Assembly: GCA_035552195.1 (NCBI GenBank)
Contig: DASZLU010000158.1
Coordinates: 62,001-126,000, forward strand
DNA from: CAIKMD01 sp035552195
GTDB taxonomy: Bacteria; Pseudomonadota; Alphaproteobacteria; ATCC43930; CGMCC-115725
Reading direction: 5' to 3'
DNA: 64,000 nucleotides
In this document: positions 33,366 through 43,377 of the stretch, piece after piece
Position numbering within the stretch: the first letter of the stretch is position 1
Layout of the letters: each line of letters opens with the position of its first letter
Translations under genes and position numbers: made by a program
Notes under the pieces: model-generated
Told to the model about the DNA's origin: nothing
Databases searched by the model: none
What the model saw: the letters and a program-made list of their open reading frames with translations, nothing else

Positions 33366-35252
33366 GTGGCTAGGCATAAGCAGCATTTTCGAAACGCGAT
33401 CGCGCGGAGCGTGCGAGCGCTTGCTTTCTGCATGCTGGCCCTCGCCATCTTGCCCGCGCGCGCCAGCGATCCACAAGCCTATACGGTCGTGATCGATGCG
33501 ACCGGCGACAAGTCGCTCGATGGCGCGCTGAGCGACACCTCGCAGCTGCAAGCCCTCAAGGACAAGGCACCGGTCGGACCGTTCGCTTTGATCACCCGCG
33601 CGAAGAACGATTACGATCGCGTGCAGACCGTGCTGCAAGCGTTCGGTTACTACAAAGCCACGGTCACGATCACGGTCGACGGCACTCAAGTCGACGATAC
33701 CAACCTCGCCGATAAGCTCGACAAGGTGCCGAGCGGCCAATCGGTCGAGGCCAAGATCGCGCTCGATAAAGGCCCGCTCTTCCGCCTGCGCGATATCGCC
33801 GTGCACGGCGATGGCTTGCCGCAAGATGCGGTGGCGAAACTCGATCTGAAGCCAGGCCAGCCGGCGGTGTCGTCCGATATTCTCGGTGCCGGCACGCGGT
33901 TCCTCACCGCGCTCGAAGAGGACGGCTATCCGCTCGCGAAAGTCGATCTACCGATCGCGACGGAAGACGCCGACGCGCTCTCGATCGACGTCGTTTTCAA
34001 CGCGACGACCGGCCGGCGCGCGACGATCGGCGCGATCACGCTTTCCGGTCTTCACGATGTGGACGAGGATTTCGTGCGCCGTCGGCTCCTGTTGCAAACG
34101 GGCGAGCAGTATAAGCCAAGCGCGATCGACGCCGCGCGGCAGGATTTGCTGAAGCTCGGCGTTTTTTCCGGGGTATCGGTGAAGGCCTCCGATACGATCG
34201 CACCAGACGGCAGCCTGCCGATCACTTTCGATTTCCAGGAACGGCCGGGCCATGCCGTCGGCGTCACCGGCGCCTATTCCACCGATCTCGGCGCCAGCGC
34301 GAAAGTGACGTGGTCCGATCGCAATCTCTTCGGCCATGCCGAGCAGCTCAATCTGTCGGCGGCTGCCACGGGTCTCGGCGGCACGGCCACGACGGGTCTC
34401 GGCTACAGTGTCACCGGGCAATTCATCAAACCGGATTTCCCGCAGCGCGACACGTCGCTCGAATTCGACGCTGCGGCGCTCAAGCAGAGCTTGCAGGCCT
34501 ATGACCAGACCGCCGTCACCGCGGGGCCCTCGCTGCATCGAAAATTCGGGCCGCTCTGGAACGGCAGCATCGGAATCACCGGCGAGCGCGAGCATATTCT
34601 GCAAGAGCATGTCTCGAGCGATTTCACGCTGATCAGCCTGCCCCTCACCGCGAATTACGACAGCACCGGCCTCAGCGATCCGACGCTCGATCCGACGCAT
34701 GGCATCCGTGCCGCGTTCATCGTGACACCGACGGAATCGCTCGGCCATCCGACCAGCACCTTCGCGATCCTGCAGGTTTCGGGCTCCACCTATTTCGATA
34801 TCGGCGACTGGGTCTTCGGCGCCAAGCCGGGACGCAGCGTGCTCGCCGTTCGCGGCCTTGTCGGCAGCGTGCAGGGCGCGTCGCAATTCGAGCTGCCGCC
34901 GGATCAGCGCTTCTATGGCGGCGGCAGCGGAACGATCCGCGGCTACAAATATCAATCGGTCGGGCCGCTTTTCCGCGATCTCAATCCGATGGGCGGCACG
35001 GCGATCGATGCCGCTACCGTCGAATACCGCCAACGCTTCTTCGACAGCTTCGGTGCGGCCGTCTTTCTCGACGGCGGACAGGTCAGTGCCGACAACATGC
35101 CTTTCTCCGGCACGTTACGAATCGGAACCGGCGTCGGTTTGCGTTATTACACGTCTATCGGTCCCGTCCGCGTCGACGTGGCGCTGCCGCTCAATCGGCA
35201 GCCCGGCGGCGACAAGTTCGAATTTTATATCGGGCTTGGCCAATCCTTTTGA
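33366..35252 (+). CDS. tamA: Outer-membrane autotransporter assembly factor TamA (Omp85 family)
   Basis: GTG 33366 opens a signal peptide (LAFCMLALAILPARAS) and 628 residues. Three POTRA-like domains (about 45-310; for example FALITRAKNDYDRVQTVLQAFGYYKATV and ISDEDFVRRRLLLQTGEQY-like) precede a 16-strand Omp85 barrel (about 310-628), with the conserved GGSGTIRGYKYQSVGP lid motif and final LGQSF with C-terminal Phe. Inserts or exports proteins in the outer membrane with TamB. It is unrelated in function to the oxalate genes around it. A terminator-like hairpin follows. Confidence 0.94.
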   Translation: MARHKQHFRNAIARSVRALAFCMLALAILPARASDPQAYTVVIDATGDKSLDGALSDTSQLQALKDKAPVGPFALITRAKNDYDRVQTVLQAFGYYKATVTITVDGTQVDDTNLADKLDKVPSGQSVEAKIALDKGPLFRLRDIAVHGDGLPQDAVAKLDLKPGQPAVSSDILGAGTRFLTALEEDGYPLAKVDLPIATEDADALSIDVVFNATTGRRATIGAITLSGLHDVDEDFVRRRLLLQTGEQYKPSAIDAARQDLLKLGVFSGVSVKASDTIAPDGSLPITFDFQERPGHAVGVTGAYSTDLGASAKVTWSDRNLFGHAEQLNLSAAATGLGGTATTGLGYSVTGQFIKPDFPQRDTSLEFDAAALKQSLQAYDQTAVTAGPSLHRKFGPLWNGSIGITGEREHILQEHVSSDFTLISLPLTANYDSTGLSDPTLDPTHGIRAAFIVTPTESLGHPTSTFAILQVSGSTYFDIGDWVFGAKPGRSVLAVRGLVGSVQGASQFELPPDQRFYGGGSGTIRGYKYQSVGPLFRDLNPMGGTAIDAATVEYRQRFFDSFGAAVFLDGGQVSADNMPFSGTLRIGTGVGLRYYTSIGPVRVDVALPLNRQPGGDKFEFYIGLGQSF

Positions 35253-35254
35253 CC

Positions 35255-35282
35255 GGCCGGCGTTCCGACCAGCCGGCCTTTT
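35255..35282 (+). terminator. Intrinsic terminator or attenuator between tamA and tamB
   Basis: Stem GGCCGGC / GCCGGCC (35255-35261 and 35272-35278) around 10 bases, followed by TTTT at 35279-35282. It begins 3 bases past the tamA stop and ends 14 bases before the tamB TTG, so it would lower tamB transcription relative to tamA. Confidence 0.7.
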
Positions 35283-35296
35283 GACGAAGTGGCGTT

Positions 35297-38200
35297 TTGA
35301 CGAAACGAGCGCTGAGAATAACCGCATTCGTCATCGGCGTGGTCATCGGCCTGCCGCTGCTGGGGATTCTGTTCATCGTCATCGTCGCCAACACCGGCCC
35401 TGGCCGCTCGACGATCGAAGAGCTCGCCGCGAAATTCACCGGCGGCACGGTGCAGCTCCAAGGCTTCGGCGGCACGTTCCCGGGCGCGCTGCGCCTGGCC
35501 CATGCCGAGATCCGCGACAAGGACGGTGCGTGGCTCACGCTCGACGATGTTGCGCTCGATTGGTCGCCGCTCGCCTTGCTGCGCGGCGAAGCGAAGATCG
35601 ATCGTCTGACCGCTGCGCACATCGTTGCCGCGCGCCTGCCGGAAAGTGAGGCCTCGTCATCGAGCAAAAGCAAATCGAGTTTGCCGCCGCTGCGCGTTGC
35701 GCTCGGCGCGTTGCGCGTCGACAAGCTCGATCTCGGCGCGGCGCTGGCGCATGCGCCGGCGAGCGTGAAGGTCGATGGCCAGTTGCGCTTTGCCTCGCTG
35801 ACCGATGGCGACGTCGCGCTCGATATCGAGCGGCTCGACGGGGCGGGCAGCTATAAAGTCACCGGCAAGACGAGCGATGCCGGTGACAATGTCGCGCTCG
35901 ATATCAGCGAGCCGTCGCAGGGACTCTTGGCCGGGCTCGCCGACCTGCCCGATCTGGGCGCGATCTCGATAAGGGGGACGTTGGTTGGGCCGCGCAACGC
36001 CGAGCAGCTTGGCCTCGCAGTCAAAGCCGGCGCGCTCACCGGCAACGGAAAAGGCACAATCGACATCAAAGGCGAGAGTGTCGATCTCGATCTCACCGTG
36101 GCCGCGCCAGCGATGGCGCCGCGCCCCGATCTCCATTGGCAGTCGGCCAATCTCGATCTGCATGTGCATGGGCCGGTCACCGGCCCCGACGCGACCGGCA
36201 CGCTCGCCATCGCCGATCTCGCCGCGAGCGGCGCCAGCATCGGCAGCATCGCCACGGATCTCAAAGGCAATCGCGGCAAGATCGACGTGAACGGCGTCAT
36301 CGATCACGTGCACATTCCTGGGCCGCAGCCCGACCTGCTCGCTGCGGCGCCGATCGCCGTGCAAGCCGAGGCGACCCTCGATCAGCCGACGCGGCCGCTC
36401 ACGTTCACCGTGACGAATCCGCTGATCGGTGTCACCGGCGCGGCGCAGCTCGGCGGCAACCTGACGGCGACCGCGACGGTCAGCCTCTCCAATCTCGCCC
36501 CGCTTGCTGCAATTGGTGGCGCTTCGGTCGAAGGCCATGGTGCGGTGGTGGCAAAAGTCGCGCAACAGGGCGAGACGCTGCAGCTCGCGCTCGACGGCAC
36601 TGTCGATGTCACCGGCGGCGAGCCGATGGTGGCCGAACTGATCGGCGAGAATGCGACGCTTGCTGCCGCCGGCAGCATGACCGGCGGCGACTACACGCTC
36701 GATCGGGCGGCGATCGACGGCAAAGGCGTGCAGCTCTCGGCGCATGGCAGTTCGACCGGCGGCGCGGTCGATCTCGCGTGGGGCGTAACGCTGGCGAATA
36801 TCGCTGCGTTCGCGCCCACGCTTTCCGGCCCGCTTTCGGTCGAAGGCCGCGTGCACGGGCCGCAGGACAATCTTGCGCTCAACCTGCAAAGCCATGGCCA
36901 GATCAGCGTGCCCGGGGTGCCGACCGGCCCGGTCGACGCGACGATCGAGGCGACCGGTCTGCCGGCGCATCCCAGCGGCCAGGTCGATGTGCGCGGCCAA
37001 CTCGCCGGCGCGCCGATCACGCTCGCCGCCAAGATCCAGCGCGGCGATGATGGCGCGACGCAAATTTCCTTAAGCCGCGCGCAGTGGCAGAGTCTCAACG
37101 CGCAAGGCGATTTGAGCTTGCCGCAAGGCGCGGTATTTCCGCTCGGCCGCATGCAGTTGCGCGCGACCCGCCTCGCCGATCTCGCGCCGCTGATCGGAAT
37201 GCAGCTCGCCGGCAGCATCGATGCGACGCTTGAGACCGCCAATGCGGCGAACGGCAAGCCGCAAGCAAAGCTCCGTGCCGAGGGGCGCCAGCTATCGGCT
37301 CTGGGCGATAGCGCCGATCGCGCGACGCTCGATGCGACGATCACCGATCCTGCCGGGCAGCCGGTAACAGCGTCGCAAATCGTCCTGACCGGCATCACCG
37401 CCGCGAACGGCATCACCGGCACGACAAAGATCGAAGCGAACGGTCCGCAGGAAGCGCTGGCGCTGAAGCTCGTCTCCGATCTCAACACGGCGCAGGGTCC
37501 GGCGCATATTGCGACCGCCGCGACTGCAAACCTGCCGCAACGCATGCTGCAATTGACCGCGCTGCAAGCCGATTATCGGGGCGAGACGGTCAAGCTGCTC
37601 GGACCGGCAAAGCTGCGGGCCGCCAATGGCGTCGCGATCGATCAGCTTCGTCTCGGCAGCGGCGCCGCGACGTTGGCCATCGCCGGCGATATTTCACCGA
37701 AGCTGCAGGCGACGATTGCGCTGCGCAATGTGACGCCGGCACTGGCAAAGCCATTCTTCCCCGACATCGACGGCACCGGCACGCTGTCGGCCGATGCCAA
37801 GCTCAGCGGCACGTTGGCGGCGCCCACGGGAACGATCCGCGCCACCGGTCGCGGCCTGCGCATTCGCAATGGCGCCGGCGGCGCGCTGCCGCCTGCCGAT
37901 CTCGATGCGAGTGCGACCTTGCGGGAAGACAACGCGCAGCTCGACATAAAACTGGCTTCCGGCAGCAATCTGCATCTGCAAGTGGTTGGCACGGCGCCGC
38001 TGAAGCCCGACGCGCCGATGAATCTGCACAGTACGGGGAATGTCGATCTCGTCCTTCTCGATCCGTGGCTCACCGCCGAAGGCCGCAGCGTGCGCGGTCA
38101 GGTGACGCTCGATGTCGGCGTCACCGGTACGATGGCGGCGCCGCGCGCCAGCGGCTCGGCGCGCCTTGCCAACGGCTCGGTACAGGATTTCACCCAGGGC

Positions 38201-39331
38201 ATTCACCTCACCGCCCTCGGCGGAACGGTGACCGCGGATGGCGACACGCTGCGGCTGACGCAGTTCACCGGCAAGGCCGGCGACGGCACGATTGCGATAG
38301 CCGGCTCGATCGGCGTTGCTGCGCCGATGCCGGTCGATCTCATGATCACGGTGCGCAACGCCAAGCCGCTCGCCAGCGATCTCCTCAACGCGGTGATGGA
38401 CGCCGATCTCACGGTGAAAGGCGAGGTTGCGGGCGAGCTCGCGATCGCCGGGCGCGTCCGGATCGCCAATGCCAATATCCAAATCCCCGACAAATTCCCG
38501 CAAAGCGTCGCCGTGCTCGAAGTGCGTCGCCCCGGCCAGAAGCCGCCGCCGCCCGCGCCGCCAGCCAAGCCGATCGCGATCGATCTCACGATCGACGCGC
38601 CCGAGCAGGTTTTCGTGCGCGGTCACGGGCTCGACGCCGAGATGGGCGGCCAGCTCCATATCGCCGGGAACAGCACCGCGCCGCAGATCGCGGGCGGCTT
38701 TGATCTGCGTCACGGCAATTTCAGCCTCGCCGGGCAGACGCTCAAGTTCGTCAGCGGCAAGGTCGCCTTCGACGGCTACGGACTGCAATCGAAACTCGAT
38801 CCGACGCTCGATTTCGTGGCGCAGAGCACGTCGAATGGCGTGACGGCGACGCTCAACATTACCGGCTATGCCGATCAGCCGAAAATCCGCCTTTCCTCGA
38901 GCCCCGATCTGCCGCAGGACGAAATCCTGGCGCAGCTGCTCTTCGGCCAGAGCGTGAAGCAGCTGACGCCGTTCCAGCTCGTCCAGATCGCCCAGGCGTT
39001 GGCGGCGATCAGCGGCGTCGGCAGCGCCAGCGATCCGCTCGCCGGCGTGCGCAAGGGGCTGGGGCTCGACCGGCTCTCGGTCGGCGCCGCTTCGGGCAAC
39101 GGTGCCGGCGCGACCGTCGAGGCTGGGAAATATGTTGCTAACGGCGTCTATGTCGGCACGAAACAGGGCACTTCCGGCGGCACTCGCGCCCAGGTCCAGA
39201 TCGATCTCACGAAACATCTGAAGCTCGAGACCCAGCTCGGTACCGGCGGCCAGGCGGCGACCGGCAGCGCGGTGACGCCGGATAACGATCCCGGCAGCAG
39301 CATCGGCCTGACCTATCAATTCGAGTACTAA
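35297..39331 (+). CDS. tamB: Translocation and assembly module subunit TamB (DUF490)
   Basis: A 1344-residue protein starting at TTG 35297, the only start before the membrane anchor (ITAFVIGVVIGLPLLGILFIVIVA). The long middle is a repetitive beta-helix (AsmA/TamB hydrophobic groove) with many Gly/Ala-Asp turns. The C-terminal 300 residues form the DUF490 domain (NLAGQTLKFVSGKVAFDG-like, SSPDLPQDEILAQLLFGQSVKQLTPFQ) and end in Tyr. It spans the periplasm from inner membrane to TamA and is proposed to transport lipids or barrel proteins. 44 bases downstream of tamA. Confidence 0.94.
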   Translation: MTKRALRITAFVIGVVIGLPLLGILFIVIVANTGPGRSTIEELAAKFTGGTVQLQGFGGTFPGALRLAHAEIRDKDGAWLTLDDVALDWSPLALLRGEAKIDRLTAAHIVAARLPESEASSSSKSKSSLPPLRVALGALRVDKLDLGAALAHAPASVKVDGQLRFASLTDGDVALDIERLDGAGSYKVTGKTSDAGDNVALDISEPSQGLLAGLADLPDLGAISIRGTLVGPRNAEQLGLAVKAGALTGNGKGTIDIKGESVDLDLTVAAPAMAPRPDLHWQSANLDLHVHGPVTGPDATGTLAIADLAASGASIGSIATDLKGNRGKIDVNGVIDHVHIPGPQPDLLAAAPIAVQAEATLDQPTRPLTFTVTNPLIGVTGAAQLGGNLTATATVSLSNLAPLAAIGGASVEGHGAVVAKVAQQGETLQLALDGTVDVTGGEPMVAELIGENATLAAAGSMTGGDYTLDRAAIDGKGVQLSAHGSSTGGAVDLAWGVTLANIAAFAPTLSGPLSVEGRVHGPQDNLALNLQSHGQISVPGVPTGPVDATIEATGLPAHPSGQVDVRGQLAGAPITLAAKIQRGDDGATQISLSRAQWQSLNAQGDLSLPQGAVFPLGRMQLRATRLADLAPLIGMQLAGSIDATLETANAANGKPQAKLRAEGRQLSALGDSADRATLDATITDPAGQPVTASQIVLTGITAANGITGTTKIEANGPQEALALKLVSDLNTAQGPAHIATAATANLPQRMLQLTALQADYRGETVKLLGPAKLRAANGVAIDQLRLGSGAATLAIAGDISPKLQATIALRNVTPALAKPFFPDIDGTGTLSADAKLSGTLAAPTGTIRATGRGLRIRNGAGGALPPADLDASATLREDNAQLDIKLASGSNLHLQVVGTAPLKPDAPMNLHSTGNVDLVLLDPWLTAEGRSVRGQVTLDVGVTGTMAAPRASGSARLANGSVQDFTQGIHLTALGGTVTADGDTLRLTQFTGKAGDGTIAIAGSIGVAAPMPVDLMITVRNAKPLASDLLNAVMDADLTVKGEVAGELAIAGRVRIANANIQIPDKFPQSVAVLEVRRPGQKPPPPAPPAKPIAIDLTIDAPEQVFVRGHGLDAEMGGQLHIAGNSTAPQIAGGFDLRHGNFSLAGQTLKFVSGKVAFDGYGLQSKLDPTLDFVAQSTSNGVTATLNITGYADQPKIRLSSSPDLPQDEILAQLLFGQSVKQLTPFQLVQIAQALAAISGVGSASDPLAGVRKGLGLDRLSVGAASGNGAGATVEAGKYVANGVYVGTKQGTSGGTRAQVQIDLTKHLKLETQLGTGGQAATGSAVTPDNDPGSSIGLTYQFEY

Positions 39332-39458
39332 ATCAGTCCGAATATGAGCGCCGCCGCGGAGCGCTCCCGCGGTGCAGCATCTTTACCTTCTTCCGGTTCC
39401 GGCCTATGCCTAGGTCGTCGTTGGCTCCGAACCACTCGCGTGAGAGCGTTTTTCCGAC

Positions 39459-40654
<1,196 letters not shown>

Positions 40655-40655
<1 letters not shown>

Positions 40656-41533
40656 TGTCGGTCCTCGTCAATCGCGATACCAAAGTCATTTGCCAGGGCT
40701 TCACCGGCGCCCAGGGCACGTTCCATTCCGAACAGGCGATCGCCTACGGCACCAAGATGATGGGCGGCGTCACGCCCGGCAAAGGCGGATCGAAGCATCT
40801 CGACCTGCCGGTGTTCGACACGGTGAGCGAGGCGGTGAAGACGACCGGCGCCAATGCGACCGTCATCTATGTGCCGCCGCCGTTCGCCGCCGAGGCGATC
40901 CTCGAGGCGATCGACGCCGAGTTGCCGCTGATCGTCTGCATCACCGAAGGCATTCCGGTGATCGATATGGTGACGGTGAAGCGCGCGCTGACCGGCTCGA
41001 AGAGCCGTCTCATCGGCCCGAACTGCCCCGGCGTCATTACTCCCGACGAATGCAAGATCGGCATCATGCCGGGCCACATCCACAAAAAAGGTCATGTCGG
41101 CATCGTCTCGCGCTCCGGCACGCTGACCTATGAGGCGGTGGCGCAGACCACGGCCGTCAATCTCGGCCAATCGAGCTGCGTCGGCATCGGCGGCGATCCG
41201 GTCAACGGCACGAATTTCATCGACGTGCTGGAGATGTTTCTCGCCGACCCCGAAACCGAATCGATCATCATGATCGGCGAGATCGGCGGCACCGCCGAAG
41301 AGGAAGCCGCCGACATGATCAGGCGCAACAAGGTGAAGAAGCCGATGGTCGGCTTCATCGCCGGCGCTACGGCGCCTCCGGGCCGCCGCATGGGCCATGC
41401 CGGCGCGATCATCTCGGGTGGTAGTGGCACGGCAGACAGCAAGAAGGACGCGATGAAGAGCGCAGGCATCATGGTGACGGATTCGCCGGCCGCGCTCGGC
41501 TCGACCATGCTCGAGCGTCTCAAGGCCAAGTAA
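40655..41533 (+). CDS. sucD: Succinyl-CoA ligase alpha subunit
   Basis: A 292-residue CoA-binding subunit: QGFTGAQGTFHSEQAIAYGTKMMGGV, NCPGVITPDECKIGIMPG, SRSGTLTYEA, and the phosphohistidine site GRRMGHAGAII (His near 246). The ATG overlaps the sucC stop by one base. Both subunits look complete. Confidence 0.95.
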
Positions 41534-41673
41534 CCGCTTCCAAACCGCCCGAGATCCTGCCCACGATTTATGGGCAGATGAATTCCCACGAAGTCTTGCG
41601 CGCCCGATGGTTGAGTTCGTACCGGCGGCGGGCCTAACTTGCCTGTGGCAAACCGAGCGGCCAGCGGCAGATC

Positions 41674-43377
41674 ATGAGCCAAGAAACGCAAACGACGAGA
41701 CGGCGTATTCATCCGGGTTCAGGCCGGCGGCCTGGCCGCGAGCAGCCCAAGGGCCGTCAGGTCGATCCGTCATCGCTGAACGAGGTTCAGGCACTGCTCG
41801 GCGAACAGCCCCGGCGCCGCGATCTGCTGATCGAATTCCTCCATTTGCTGCAGGATCGATATCACTGCCTCTATGCGCGTCATCTCGCGGCCCTCGCGGC
41901 GGAGATGAGACTCGCGCTCGTCGAGGTTTACGAGGTCGCGTCCTTCTACGCCCATTTCGACATCGTGATGGATGACGAGACGCCGCCGCCGGAACTGACC
42001 GTGCGCGTCTGCGACAGCCTCACCTGCGAATTGCTCGGGGCGCAAAAGCTGCTCGCGCAATTGCCCGCAAAGCTTGGCGCCGGTGTCCGCGTCGTCCGCG
42101 CGCCCTGCATGGGCGGCTGTCACAACGCACCGGTCGTCGCCATCGGCCACGCGCTGCACGAGCATGCGACGATCGACAGCGTCGCCGGCGCCGTCGCCAA
42201 GGGCGAGACGCATCCCCATCCCGCGGCGTTTCCGGAGCTCGCCGCCTATCGCGCGAGCGGCGGCTACAAGCTTCTGGAAGCCTGTGTCTCGGGCAAGATG
42301 GCCCGCGACGCCTTGCTCAAAATTCTCGACGACGCGCAACTGCGCGGCCTTGGCGGCGCCGGGTTCCCGACCGGACGCAAATGGCGCGCGGTGCTCGCCG
42401 AGCCCGGCCCGCGGTTGATGGCGGTCAATGGCGACGAGGGCGAGCCGGGCACGTTCAAGGATCGCTATTACCTCGAGATCGATCCGCATCGCTTCCTCGA
42501 AGGCATGCTGATCGGCGCGTGGATGATCGAAGCGGCCGACACGTACATCTATTTGCGCGACGAATATCCGCATGTCCGCGAAGCGCTGACGATCGAGATC
42601 CCGAAGCTCGAGGCCGCGGGGCTGTCGCGTCATACCAAGATCCATCTGCGGCGCGGGGCTGGCGCTTATATCTGCGGCGAGGAATCGGCGATGCTCGAAA
42701 GCATCGAGGGCAAGCGCGGTCTGCCGCGCCACAAGCCGCCCTATCCGTCACAAGTCGGTCTCTTCGGCCGGCCGACGCTGATCAACAATGTCGAGACGCT
42801 TTACTGGCTCCGCGACATCGTCGAGCGTGGCGGCGAATGGTTCATCGATCAAGGCCGCCGCGGCCGCAAAGGCCCGCGCAGTTTCTCGGTCTCGGGCCGG
42901 GTGAAATCGCCTGGCGTGAAGCTGGCGCCAGCCGGCATCACCGTACGTGAGCTGATCAATGAATTCTGCGGCGGCATGGCCGAGGGCCATACATTCAAGG
43001 CCTATCTGCCAGGCGGCGCCTCGGGCGGCATCCTGCCGGCCTCGATGGCCGATCTGCCTTTGGATTTCGGCACGCTCGAGCAGCATGGCGCCCTTATCGG
43101 CTCGGCGGCCGTCGTCATTCTCTCCGACAAGGACGATATGAAAGAGGTCGCGCTCAATCTCTTGCGCTTCTTCGAAGACGAGAGTTGCGGCCAATGCACG
43201 CCCTGCCGTGTCGGCACCGAAAAGGCGGTGAAACTGTTACAGGCAAAGAAGTGGGATAGCGCACTCTTGGCCGATCTTGCGTGGGTGATGACCGATTCAT
43301 CGATCTGCGGCTTGGGCCAGGCGGCGATGAACCCGGTGAAGCTGGTGCTGAGATATTTCCCCGAGGATGTGTCATGA
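41674..43377 (+). CDS. NAD-dependent formate dehydrogenase, fused NuoE-NuoF-like (gamma-beta) subunit
   Basis: A 567-residue fusion. Residues about 45-190 are NuoE/FdsG-like, with a [2Fe-2S] cluster at Cys113, Cys118, Cys145 and Cys149. Residues about 205-567 are NuoF/FdsB-like: LRGLGGAGFPTGRKW (NADH), NGDEGEPGTFKDRYY (FMN) and the [4Fe-4S] ligands Cys505, Cys508, Cys511 and Cys545. It passes electrons from the catalytic subunit to NAD+. The fusion is of the type known from methylotroph FDH1. A basic 40-residue N-terminal extension precedes. Coupled to the next gene by ATGA overlap. Confidence 0.93.
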   Translation: MSQETQTTRRRIHPGSGRRPGREQPKGRQVDPSSLNEVQALLGEQPRRRDLLIEFLHLLQDRYHCLYARHLAALAAEMRLALVEVYEVASFYAHFDIVMDDETPPPELTVRVCDSLTCELLGAQKLLAQLPAKLGAGVRVVRAPCMGGCHNAPVVAIGHALHEHATIDSVAGAVAKGETHPHPAAFPELAAYRASGGYKLLEACVSGKMARDALLKILDDAQLRGLGGAGFPTGRKWRAVLAEPGPRLMAVNGDEGEPGTFKDRYYLEIDPHRFLEGMLIGAWMIEAADTYIYLRDEYPHVREALTIEIPKLEAAGLSRHTKIHLRRGAGAYICGEESAMLESIEGKRGLPRHKPPYPSQVGLFGRPTLINNVETLYWLRDIVERGGEWFIDQGRRGRKGPRSFSVSGRVKSPGVKLAPAGITVRELINEFCGGMAEGHTFKAYLPGGASGGILPASMADLPLDFGTLEQHGALIGSAAVVILSDKDDMKEVALNLLRFFEDESCGQCTPCRVGTEKAVKLLQAKKWDSALLADLAWVMTDSSICGLGQAAMNPVKLVLRYFPEDVS

